Part shown: piece after piece, positions 26,181-33,924 of the stretch
Layout of the letters: the number at the start of each line of letters is the position of its first letter
How positions within the stretch are numbered: the first letter of the stretch is position 1
Assembly (NCBI GenBank): GCA_049890275.1
Contig: JBMHBT010000008.1
Coordinates: 124,001 to 188,000 of the forward strand
Source: UBA7374 sp049890275
GTDB taxonomy: Bacteria; Verrucomicrobiota; Verrucomicrobiia; Opitutales; Coraliomargaritaceae
DNA: 64,000 nucleotides
Reading direction: 5' to 3'
Notes under the pieces: model-generated
Seen by the model: only the letters and a program-made list of their open reading frames with translations
Databases searched by the model: none
What the model was told of the DNA's origin: nothing
Position numbers and translations under genes: made by a program

Positions 26181-26911
26181 CGACCACCCGCAAACTCCTC
26201 CAAGCCGTTCAGTCCGGTGAATTGTCTGTCGATCAAGCCCTCGATCAGTTGAAAGGCTTTGAAGACCTCGGCCATAGTCGAGTCGATCTCCAGAGAGCCG
26301 AGCGCAATGGCGCAGCTGAGGTGATCTTTGGTCAGAACAAAACAAAGGAACAAATCCGCGAAATCATCCAAAGCCTCACCGACCGCGGAGAAAATGTATT
26401 GGCTACCCGCGTGCAGCCAACCATCGCAGAAGCACTCAAACACGACTTTCCAAACCTACATTACCATCCGGCGCCTCGACTCATCACCCTACACAATAAA
26501 CCCTTCGAAACCGCCGCGCATAAAATCGCGGTGGTATGCGCCGGCACTTCCGATCTTTCCGTTGCAGAAGAAGCACGCATCACAGCCGAATTTTACGGTA
26601 ACCCAGTCGAAAAGATCTATGATGTCGGCGTCGCAGGCTTACACCGGCTAATGGACAGCATCGAAACCATTCGGTCCTGCCGCGTCGTAGTGGTCGTTGC
26701 CGGTATGGAGGGCGCCCTCCCCAGCGTCGTCGGCGGACTGGTCAAAGCACCCATCATTGCCGTACCCACCAGTGTCGGCTACGGAGCCAACTTTGAAGGG
26801 CTGTCCGCACTGCTCACCATGATCAACAGCTGCGCCAGCGGAATTAGCGTAGTCAATATTGATAACGGATTCGGCGCTGGATTTCTGGCCAGCCGAATCA
26901 ATCAGCTCTAA
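26177..26911 (+). CDS. larB: LarB, pyridinium carboxylase/hydrolase
   Basis: A 244-residue protein whose C-terminal half is an AIR-carboxylase (PurE)-like domain: VVCAGTSDLSVAEEA, DVGVAGLHRL, VVVVAGMEGALPSVVGGLV and PIIAVPTSVGYGANFEG. LarB carboxylates nicotinic acid adenine dinucleotide and releases AMP, the first step of nickel-pincer synthesis. The N-terminal helical region is typical. Start and stop overlap larC by ATGA. It converges on an aldo/keto reductase with a 4-bp gap. No larA racemase is in the window. Confidence 0.92.
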   Translation: MTTTRKLLQAVQSGELSVDQALDQLKGFEDLGHSRVDLQRAERNGAAEVIFGQNKTKEQIREIIQSLTDRGENVLATRVQPTIAEALKHDFPNLHYHPAPRLITLHNKPFETAAHKIAVVCAGTSDLSVAEEARITAEFYGNPVEKIYDVGVAGLHRLMDSIETIRSCRVVVVVAGMEGALPSVVGGLVKAPIIAVPTSVGYGANFEGLSALLTMINSCASGISVVNIDNGFGAGFLASRINQL

Positions 26912-26915
26912 AAAC

Positions 26916-27920
26916 CTACGCTTGCTGACGTTTACTGCAGCAGGTATCGGCTTCATAGAGAAGACCACCATGCGCCAATGCTGCTGCATCCGGAGAATCC
27001 GGCGCATCGTTGACCGCGAATTGCGCACGATCTGAAGGAGCCATCGGAGTCGCCGAACTGGCAGCGACCGCTTGATCCACGTAAGCTAATTTGTCCACCC
27101 CGACCACATGCGTGCAAACTTGCGGATAGCTCAGCGAATAGCGCAACACCTCCTCAACATTGGTTTTTCCATGCAAATGCGTGCGTCGGCTGCCACCGAA
27201 GCCTTTCATCCCCAACACAGCGATATTCTTTTCTTCACAGCGTGCCATCGTACTGGTCTCAAACTCGCGCGAACGCAGCGCGCCCACCACAGAAACCGGC
27301 ATCAGGGTGGCGTCCCACTCGTATCCGCCATCAATCAAATCGTTGTGAATCTTCGGATCTGTATGTCCTGTAAATCCAGAGTAGCGGATCTTACCCTGCT
27401 CCTTCGCCTTTTCCAAAGCCTCGACCGCACCATCTATCTTATACGCATCCTCCACATCGTTGCCCTGAACATGATGCAGCATCCAAAGATCCAGATGATC
27501 CGTCTTCAGGCGTCGCAGTGAATCCTCCAGATTCTTCATCGCACCAGCAACCGTAGCCTTTTCCGGAGATTGATGGTAATTACAGAACTTCGACATTAAG
27601 AAAACTTTATCCCGCTTTCCTTCCAGCGCGATACCCATGTATTCTTCAGCACTCCCTCCATGATAATCCCACGCATTGTCGAAGAAATTAACCCCCAAAT
27701 CGACCGCTCTATGGACAATCTCATTCGCTTCCTTCTGCGAGCCGGAATAATACAGTGTATGCCCGCCAAAGCCAACCACAGTCAACTTATCGTCATACCG
27801 CCCGAATTTCCGCTTTGGTATGTCTGTCGCCTCCGCGGCTTTGGCAATAGAAGGAGCAGATCCAACCAACGCAGCTGACCCAACAGATAGTTTCAAAAAT
27901 TTGCGGCGTGAAGTATTCAT
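26916..27920 (-). CDS. Aldo/keto reductase with Tat signal peptide
   Basis: A 334-residue protein from ATG 27920. The twin-arginine motif SRRKFLK at residues 4-10 and a hydrophobic stretch indicate folded export to the periplasm. The AKR barrel follows, with the catalytic Asp/Tyr region DNAWDYHGGSAEEYMG, Lys in LMSKFC and His in MLHHVQG. The C-terminus has a CC pair. NADPH-dependent members are normally cytosolic, so export suggests a tightly bound cofactor or a different donor. The substrate is unknown. Confidence 0.85.
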   Translation of the reverse strand: MNTSRRKFLKLSVGSAALVGSAPSIAKAAEATDIPKRKFGRYDDKLTVVGFGGHTLYYSGSQKEANEIVHRAVDLGVNFFDNAWDYHGGSAEEYMGIALEGKRDKVFLMSKFCNYHQSPEKATVAGAMKNLEDSLRRLKTDHLDLWMLHHVQGNDVEDAYKIDGAVEALEKAKEQGKIRYSGFTGHTDPKIHNDLIDGGYEWDATLMPVSVVGALRSREFETSTMARCEEKNIAVLGMKGFGGSRRTHLHGKTNVEEVLRYSLSYPQVCTHVVGVDKLAYVDQAVAASSATPMAPSDRAQFAVNDAPDSPDAAALAHGGLLYEADTCCSKRQQA

Positions 27921-28071
27921 GCACCCAATCAATCAATTCAGTCGTTTAGGTCAAATCCTTAGAGGCTGAGCGAGCTGCCTTTTTCCCCCTAAAAACGACA
28001 AAAGAAGTTGCACCATCGCTCGGACAAGGACAAATGAAACCTTTCGTGTCCACAAAAGTATAGCACCAACG

Positions 28072-29262
28072 ATGAATATCCACGAGTATCAGGCCAAACA
28101 ATTGCTCAAAGACCACGGAGTCCCCGTGCCCAAGGGCTATCCCGCGACCACAACGGCAGAAGTCGACCAGGCCATCGCCGCCCTCGACTCCGAGCAAGCC
28201 ATTGTCGTCAAAGCACAGATCCACGCAGGTGGACGCGGAAAAGGCACCTTTACCGATGGCTATAAAGGCGGAGTCAAAGTCGTCTACGGGCCAGACGCTG
28301 CCCGCGAAGCCGCCGGAGCTATGCTTGGCAACGCGCTTGTGACCGCCCAGACCGGCCCCGCCGGACGCAAGGTACAAACGCTCTATCTCACCGAAGCCTG
28401 CGACATCGATCATGAGTACTACCTCGCCGTCGTCCTCGATCGCGAAACCGCTCAGGCAGTCATCATCGCCTCAACCGAGGGCGGTATGGATATTGAGGCG
28501 GTCGCCGAGCAAACTCCGGATAAGATTGTTCGTGTACCCGTCTCCCCCGCCACCGGACTGCGCCCCCACCACTGCCGCCGCGTTGCCTTCGCACTCGGTT
28601 TCGCCGGTGAGCAAATCAAAGCCTTCTCCAAAGTACTCGCCGGGCTCTACCGCCTCTTCTGGGAGAAGAATGCCATGCTCGTTGAGATCAACCCGTTGAT
28701 CACCACACCGGACGGCACGATCATCGCCCTCGACGCGAAAGTCTCCTTTGACTCCAACGCACTTTTCAAGCACCCCGACATCGTCGAACTGCGCGACCTT
28801 AACGAAGAAGACTCCAAGGAGGTCGAAGCCTCCGAGTTCAACCTCAGCTATATTGCACTCGACGGTAATATCGCCTGCCTCGTCAACGGAGCTGGCCTCG
28901 CTATGGCCACTATGGACATCATCAAGAGCTGCGGCGGCGAACCGGCCAACTTCCTCGATGTCGGCGGGGGCGCCAACGAAGAGCAGGTCACCGCTGCCTT
29001 TAAAATCATCCTTTCCGACCCCAATGTGAAAGGTATTCTCGTCAACATCTTCGGCGGCATTATGAAGTGCGACATCATCGCACGCGGCATCGTCGCCGCC
29101 GCCCGCAACGTAGAACTCACCGTACCTCTCGTCGTCCGCCTCGAAGGCACCAACGTCGAAGCCGGTAAAAAGATCCTCGAAGAGAGCGGTGTTGCCCTCA
29201 CCCCGGCCGACAGTCTCGCCCAAGCCGCAGAAATCATCACCTCGCAAGTACAAGACGCTTAA
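28072..29262 (+). CDS. sucC: Succinyl-CoA synthetase beta subunit SucC
   Basis: A 396-residue ADP/GDP-forming ligase subunit of the TCA cycle. The ATP-grasp N-terminus is MNIHEYQAKQLLKDHGVPVP and KAQIHAGGRGKG is present. The Mg2+ site is in EINPL, and GGGANEEQV and FGGIMKCD lie in the C-terminal CoA-ligase domain. Length and start are standard. sucD follows after 30 bp. Confidence 0.97.
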   Translation: MNIHEYQAKQLLKDHGVPVPKGYPATTTAEVDQAIAALDSEQAIVVKAQIHAGGRGKGTFTDGYKGGVKVVYGPDAAREAAGAMLGNALVTAQTGPAGRKVQTLYLTEACDIDHEYYLAVVLDRETAQAVIIASTEGGMDIEAVAEQTPDKIVRVPVSPATGLRPHHCRRVAFALGFAGEQIKAFSKVLAGLYRLFWEKNAMLVEINPLITTPDGTIIALDAKVSFDSNALFKHPDIVELRDLNEEDSKEVEASEFNLSYIALDGNIACLVNGAGLAMATMDIIKSCGGEPANFLDVGGGANEEQVTAAFKIILSDPNVKGILVNIFGGIMKCDIIARGIVAAARNVELTVPLVVRLEGTNVEAGKKILEESGVALTPADSLAQAAEIITSQVQDA

Positions 29263-29292
29263 AAGCGCAAAACCTTTTACCACTTCTTCGCC

Positions 29293-30174
29293 ATGAGCAT
29301 ACTCGTCAATCAAGACACACGCCTACTCGTTCAAGGAATCACCGGTAAGACCGGCACCTTTCACACCCGCCAGTGCATCGACTACGGCACCCATGTCGTC
29401 GCCGGTGTTACCCCCGGTAAAGGCGGGCAAATGTGGGAAGACAGTGTACCTGTCTGCAACTCTGTTGCCGAAGCGGTCCAAGAACACGGTGCCAATGTAT
29501 CCGTCATCTACGTACCACCCCCCTTCGCCGCCGACTCGATCCTCGAAGCCATCGAAGCCGAAATCCCCCTCGTCATCTGCATCACTGAAGGAGTTCCCGT
29601 CGCAGACATGGCCGAAGTCCGCCAACGACTCAACCAAAGCAACAAGACACGACTCATCGGCCCCAACTGCCCCGGAATCATCACTCCCGGACAGTGCAAA
29701 ATTGGTATCATGCCCGGCTACATCCACAAACCCGGCCGCGTCGGCGTCGTCTCCCGCTCCGGTACCCTCACTTACGAAGCCGTCTGGCAACTCACCAGCC
29801 GCGGCCACGGCCAATCCACCTGTATTGGTATTGGCGGCGACCCGATCAACGGCACCTCGCAAACGGATGCCGTACGCATGTTCAACGAAGACCCCGACAC
29901 CGACGCCATCATCATGATCGGCGAAATCGGCGGCAGTGCCGAAGAAGAAGCCTGTGCCTACATCAAGGAACACGTGCAAAAGCCTGTCGCCGGATTCATT
30001 GCCGGAGCCACCGCACCCAAAGGGCGCACCATGGGCCATGCCGGAGCCATTGTATCCGCCAGCGGCGCCGGAACTGCCGAAGCCAAGTTTGCCGCCATGG
30101 AAGACGCCGGAGTCTCCATCGCCCGCAACCCCTCCGAAATCGCCGACGCACTGCTCAAAGTTTACAAAGCCTAA
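29293..30174 (+). CDS. sucD: Succinyl-CoA synthetase alpha subunit SucD
   Basis: A 293-residue CoA-binding subunit. Visible are the Rossmann start LLVQGITGKTGTFHT, GTHVVAGVTPGKGG, the Pro/Gly loop IGPNCPGIITPGQCKIGIMPG and the phosphohistidine segment APKGRTMGHAGAI with the active-site His. Together with SucC it interconverts succinyl-CoA and succinate with nucleotide synthesis. It pairs with sucC as one operon. Confidence 0.97.
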   Translation: MSILVNQDTRLLVQGITGKTGTFHTRQCIDYGTHVVAGVTPGKGGQMWEDSVPVCNSVAEAVQEHGANVSVIYVPPPFAADSILEAIEAEIPLVICITEGVPVADMAEVRQRLNQSNKTRLIGPNCPGIITPGQCKIGIMPGYIHKPGRVGVVSRSGTLTYEAVWQLTSRGHGQSTCIGIGGDPINGTSQTDAVRMFNEDPDTDAIIMIGEIGGSAEEEACAYIKEHVQKPVAGFIAGATAPKGRTMGHAGAIVSASGAGTAEAKFAAMEDAGVSIARNPSEIADALLKVYKA

Positions 30175-30301
30175 CCATCCCTTTCATCGGGTGCATCCAC
30201 ACCCAATCCGCGCATCGAAATTCAGCTTTACCTGAACATGGATTCACAAATACAATTACATATTCTAGTTGTTTTAGTGAACCCCATACCTCAGAATAAA
30301 A

Positions 30302-32218
30302 ATGAATATAATTGAAGTTGCCCTCTTTATCATTGCTGTTGTCGGCGTCATCGCACTCGGCATCTGGAAAAGCCGCGATGAAAAACGCACGGGTGAAAAA
30401 GGAGCCAGCGACTACTTCCTTGCCGGTCGAGGACTCACCTGGTGGCTCGTCGGCTTCTCCCTCATCGCCGCCAACATCTCTACCGAGCAATTTGTCGGCA
30501 TGTCCGGCTCCTCTGCCAACTGGCTGGGTATGGCCATCGCCTCCTACGAGTGGATGGCAGCGGTCACCCTTATCGTCGTCGCTTTTTTCTTCCTCCCCAG
30601 ATTCCTCAAAGCCGGACTCTACACCATCCCCGAATTCCTCGAGTATCGCTTCAATACTTCCGCTCGTATGGCCATGGCCATACCGATGATTGTCACACTC
30701 GTTTTTGTCACCACTTCTTCCGTCATCTTTTCCGGAGCCAAATTCGTCTCCGAATACTACCATGATGTACCGGTACTCAATAGCCTCACCGCGATGTGTA
30801 TTCTCATTGCCGCCTTTGCTGCCGTCTATGTCTTCGTCGGTGGCCTCAAGGCCTGCGCCTGGACAGACCTCATCTGGGGTGCGGCACTGATTGTCGGCGG
30901 CGCCATTGTCATGTTCCTCGCCTTTACTGTACTTGCCGAAAAACCAGCCGAAGAACTCATCCTGACCAAAGTAGACAACTCAAACGCCACTGTAGAACAA
31001 ATCGAAGCAGCATCTCCCTGGGAGCGTTTCCTCTTACTCAATGACGGTGTTGAGGGTGAAGCAATTGCGCAAAACGGCCCGAACGGATCAGGTGGTAAAT
31101 TACATATGATCCGTCCTAAAGAAGATTCCGATATCCCCTGGACAGCACTCATTATTGGCCTCTGGATTCCGAATCTATATTACTGGGGCTTCAACCAGTA
31201 TATTGTTCAAAGAACTCTAGGTTCTAAATCATTGGCCGAAGGACAACGGGGTATTGTTTTTGCCGCAGCCCTCAAACTCATCATCCCATTCATTGTCGTC
31301 ATTCCCGGTATACTCGCCTTCAATCTCTTCAGCGGAGATCTCAGGCAATCCATGGCTGAGTCCAATACGGCCCTGCTTGAAAAAATGACCGAAGGCCAAG
31401 TCTTTACTGTCGATCAATCATTTGTCACCACGCACCCGGTACTGGCGCAAAAAGTCGTCCGTATCAATGCGCAGGCCGCAGGGGTTGCACCCATACCTTC
31501 TATCACATCCGAACAGATCAACGAACTGGCCATAGAGGCACAAGAGCAGGGTTCCACCCTCGCGGGAGAGCTAAAGTCCTACGACTATGACGCCGCATTT
31601 CCTATTCTCGTGCGCAACCTGATTAAACCGACACCGCTAATCTCCTGGTTCGTTCTCGCTGCCCTCAGCGGAGCCGTTATCAGTTCCCTCGCCTCCATGC
31701 TCAACTCGGCCTCCACCATTGCCACAATGGACTTATACGCAAAATCGACCGGCCAAAAAGATCCTGCAAAACTCGTTACAGTCGGTCGTATTTTCGTCGT
31801 ACTCTTCGTCGTCATTGCCGCCTGCGTCGCACCGAGACTGGACAAATTCGACAGCATCTTTGGTTATATTCAGGAATTCCAGGGCTTTATTTCTCCCGGT
31901 ATCCTCGCCGTCTTCATGTTCGGATTTTTCTCTCCCAAGACGCCCCGCTACTTCGGTATGCTCGGCATCATCGCCAGTATTGTTATTTACGGATGCCTGC
32001 TTCTTGGGGCCGGAGACATCGCCTTCCTCAACCGTATGGCCATAACCATGGGCTGTGTCCTACTACTCGGTATCCTCATTACGGTATTCAAGCCTATGGA
32101 GGAACCGGTTGAAATGCCCGTCAATGATCAGATTGCACTCGAATCATCCCGCTCGGCCAAGATCTTCGGAATCGGTGTTGTCCTCGCTACCCTCGCCCTC
32201 TACGCCGTCTTCTGGTAG
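30302..32218 (+). CDS. Sodium/solute symporter (SSS/SGLT family)
   Basis: A 638-residue polytopic protein with 13 or 14 membrane helices. The N-terminal DYFLAGRGLTWWLVGFSLIAANIS and the helix STEQFVGMSG are the SSS family start and the Na2-site region. Two unusually long hydrophilic loops interrupt the core, at about 213-278 and 345-430. The substrate is likely a sugar or related solute, judging from the SGLT-like ASYEWMAA segment; this is inference. It starts 127 bp after sucD, behind an AT-richer stretch that could hold its own promoter. Confidence 0.88.
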   Translation: MNIIEVALFIIAVVGVIALGIWKSRDEKRTGEKGASDYFLAGRGLTWWLVGFSLIAANISTEQFVGMSGSSANWLGMAIASYEWMAAVTLIVVAFFFLPRFLKAGLYTIPEFLEYRFNTSARMAMAIPMIVTLVFVTTSSVIFSGAKFVSEYYHDVPVLNSLTAMCILIAAFAAVYVFVGGLKACAWTDLIWGAALIVGGAIVMFLAFTVLAEKPAEELILTKVDNSNATVEQIEAASPWERFLLLNDGVEGEAIAQNGPNGSGGKLHMIRPKEDSDIPWTALIIGLWIPNLYYWGFNQYIVQRTLGSKSLAEGQRGIVFAAALKLIIPFIVVIPGILAFNLFSGDLRQSMAESNTALLEKMTEGQVFTVDQSFVTTHPVLAQKVVRINAQAAGVAPIPSITSEQINELAIEAQEQGSTLAGELKSYDYDAAFPILVRNLIKPTPLISWFVLAALSGAVISSLASMLNSASTIATMDLYAKSTGQKDPAKLVTVGRIFVVLFVVIAACVAPRLDKFDSIFGYIQEFQGFISPGILAVFMFGFFSPKTPRYFGMLGIIASIVIYGCLLLGAGDIAFLNRMAITMGCVLLLGILITVFKPMEEPVEMPVNDQIALESSRSAKIFGIGVVLATLALYAVFW

Positions 32219-32223
32219 GCTAA

Positions 32224-32810
32224 CTAGCGCAAACGGTCCACCACTCCCTCGCGGATCATTGATTCCAATAAAGCTTCGACATAGGCATCCAGAGCCTCGG
32301 CTCCGATCGATTCGCCCGCCCGAATCTCGCTCCATTGCGTCCAGACAGCCCCTTCAAAATTTTGAACATATAGGGATGCCTCCAATTGCGCACCGGTCTC
32401 TACATCCCAACGGATTGTTGTCTCTTCAAAAAGCCCCCTCATCGATGCAGCCTCCACTTTTCGAGATTGCCTTGTCGTTACCGATAAAGCGCGGGCCAGC
32501 AAGAGTGCAGAGTTCTTCGAATCCGTTAAATAATCCGCTAGCAAAGCACCGTTGATCGAACGTAAATCCGGCATTCGGCCAGCCGAAGCTTCCGCAGAAA
32601 TGCAATCGAGCGCAAGGCTTCCACCATACTTTGTTCAAAATCCAGTCGTATCGCCGGATCATAGGCATAGCCCACAACCAGTATGGTCGGAGAAGTCTCT
32701 ACCCCCTGCCAGTCCCCCTCCTGCCGAGAACCCATATCCTCTACCTCCACCACACTGGCACAACCGGCCAAGAAAAAAAATGAGGCAAACAAGTAATTCC
32801 TAGAAAACAT
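32224..32810 (-). pseudogene. Small lipoprotein gene split by a one-base frameshift
   Basis: Reading from ATG 32810 gives a lipoprotein signal with lipobox LAGC, then ILVVGYAYDPAIRLDFEQSMVEALRSI in frame one. From about 32604 the natural continuation (ISAEASAGRMPDLRSINGALLADYL...) is in the next frame, down to the stop at 32224. Adding one G in ATTG-CATT (near 32602-32604) would restore one frame of about 195 residues. The general build recalls small DUF4136-type lipoproteins, but the family is not certain. It is either a recent pseudogene or a sequence error. It converges on the symporter gene. Confidence 0.7.
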
Positions 32811-33034
32811 AGAAAAAAAACCCAATGGCACCCAAACGCAAAGCGCAAAACAAAAACAACCCACCCAGACCACAGATCCACCCAGATAAAAGCGCTTACT
32901 CTCCACTCCCATTCGTAACCACTCCCCTCAACGTTCCCCCTGTTCGACGTTCTCCTCCCTCTGCCTCTCCCCCAAGGTCCTGAGCCTACAAGTCTGACCC
33001 ATGTCCGACCCCCTCTACCCAGACCCCACCTAAA

Positions 33035-33070
33035 ATTCTGCCAACCATAATTCTGCCAGATTTCCCCTGC
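33035..33070. repeat. 36-nt dispersed repeat, copy 1
   Basis: The unit ATTCTGCCA occurs twice within the copy, joined by ACCATA, and the copy ends in CCCCTGC. It matches copy 2 at 33326-33361 except for differences at the five bases 33059-33063. The first 24 bases are identical. Confidence 0.85.
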
Positions 33071-33195
33071 ACAGATACAGTCCGTCTGCTAAGACCCGCG
33101 AATCCACACGAAAGAAGCCTCAACCTCTCCCCCTCCTCAACAGTTCCATTTCCTGACTTCCTGCTTTCCTTATTCCCACGCCTCCACGGCATCTG

Positions 33196-33222
33196 CTCCC
33201 ATCCGCGCTCATCCGTGGCTCC
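33196..33222. repeat. Low-complexity block with repeated ATCCG-G units
   Basis: CTCCC-ATCCGCG-CTC-ATCCGTG-GCTCC contains two near-identical ATCCG[C/T]G heptamers three bases apart. It belongs to the same interval as the other repeats and resembles short repeated intergenic phrases seen in many environmental bacterial genomes; that resemblance is from memory. Confidence 0.45.
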
Positions 33223-33255
33223 TTCCTCTCTATTTACCATCCTGTAACGACCACA

Positions 33256-33285
33256 CTTCGCGTCCTCCGCGCACTCCGCGGTTCA
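33256..33285. repeat. Low-complexity block with repeated CTCCGCG units
   Basis: Three successive variants of one phrase lie in a row: CTTCGCGTC, CTCCGCGCA, CTCCGCGGTT. This gives a degenerate 9-10 nt tandem repeat with no coding sense. It sits between the two 36-nt repeat copies. Confidence 0.55.
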
Positions 33286-33325
33286 TTCTTTCACCGATCA
33301 ACATTCACCCCTCCTTCACTACATG

Positions 33326-33361
33326 ATTCTGCCAACCATAATTCTGCCAATACTCCCCTGC
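33326..33361. repeat. 36-nt dispersed repeat, copy 2
   Basis: Direct repeat of 33035-33070, 291 bp away in the same orientation. It again contains ATTCTGCCA twice and ends in CCCCTGC; the first 24 bases are identical to copy 1. Confidence 0.85.
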
Positions 33362-33510
33362 TCTGTCACCTTTGCGTGAGTTCTTTTACCCTCTCACGAA
33401 GTATCTAACCCGCATATTGCACCAGTTGAAGAGTGCTGGGATCCAAGTCATTCAAGTTGAGTAGTCAGCGAATTTTCTTTCGAAATTCGCAGTGTCATAA
33501 CAATCACACT

Positions 33511-33924
33511 CTACCACCTTAAAAAGAAGGTGTGTCTTAAAAAGTCTTCCATCGGGTTTCGTACCGGCTTTACCGGTTCTTTCGTAAAGCCAAGATCCAC
33601 TTCAATCGGGAAAAGAACTCCGTCGTGCCAGTCGGCACCGACGACGGTCATCTTTCCCCGGTAATCGCCTGCCGGAAGCGCCTGGTAGGATGCGGAACCC
33701 CTGTCCACTTCAATCAGGAGTTGTCCTAACCCGCGTTGAACCCCGTCGCCCATCCGGATGCGTCGGTTATAGAAGGCCTTGTATCCCTTCAGCGCAATGG
33801 TGTGGGGATTGTTCGCCGCCCCTGCCCTTGGCTTGCCGAGTCGCTGAAACTAGAGTGGCCGGCACCAGCGCTGACCCTCACCGGATGGGCCGACCAATCT
33901 GCCTTCACCCATGAGGGGCCGTGA
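33511..33924 (-). pseudogene. Probable gene remnant (two frames)
   Basis: From 33753 a minus-strand frame encodes MGDGVQRGLGQLLIEVDRG...ALPAGDYRGKMTVVGADW..., which reads like a genuine beta-rich C-terminal domain. The same frame continues upstream without a start (NNPHTIALKGYKAFYNRRIR) until a TAG near 33850. Upstream of that, another frame gives ADWSAHPVRVSAGAGHSSFSDSA. This looks like one gene broken by a frameshift and 5' loss. The family is not recognised. It lies directly downstream of the GH81 gene on the same strand. Confidence 0.45.

Larger units (their letters stand above)
32811..33510. other. Gene-free interval with short dispersed repeats
   Basis: About 700 bp with no credible gene. 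The plus strand is strongly pyrimidine-rich (many C and T runs), unlike the neighbouring coding DNA. It contains a pair of 36-nt direct repeats (33035-33070 and 33326-33361) and two blocks of CCGCG-type short repetitive sequence (33196-33222 and 33256-33285). A weak open frame at 32986-33240 on the minus strand has no recognisable features. No transposase or tRNA is near. Confidence 0.6.

Noticed and set aside
28471..29313. 280-codon open frame antisense to sucC
   Set aside because: It is a shadow of the sucC codon pattern: composition is Gly/Asp/Val/Glu-rich with no domain, and sucC is unmistakable on the other strand.
29323..30039. 238-codon open frame antisense to sucD
   Set aside because: Same cause as for sucC; low-complexity Gly/Asp-rich product and no recognisable motif.
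33196..33361. CRISPR array
   Set aside because: The repeats are few, differ in type and have no regular spacer length; no cas genes are in the window.
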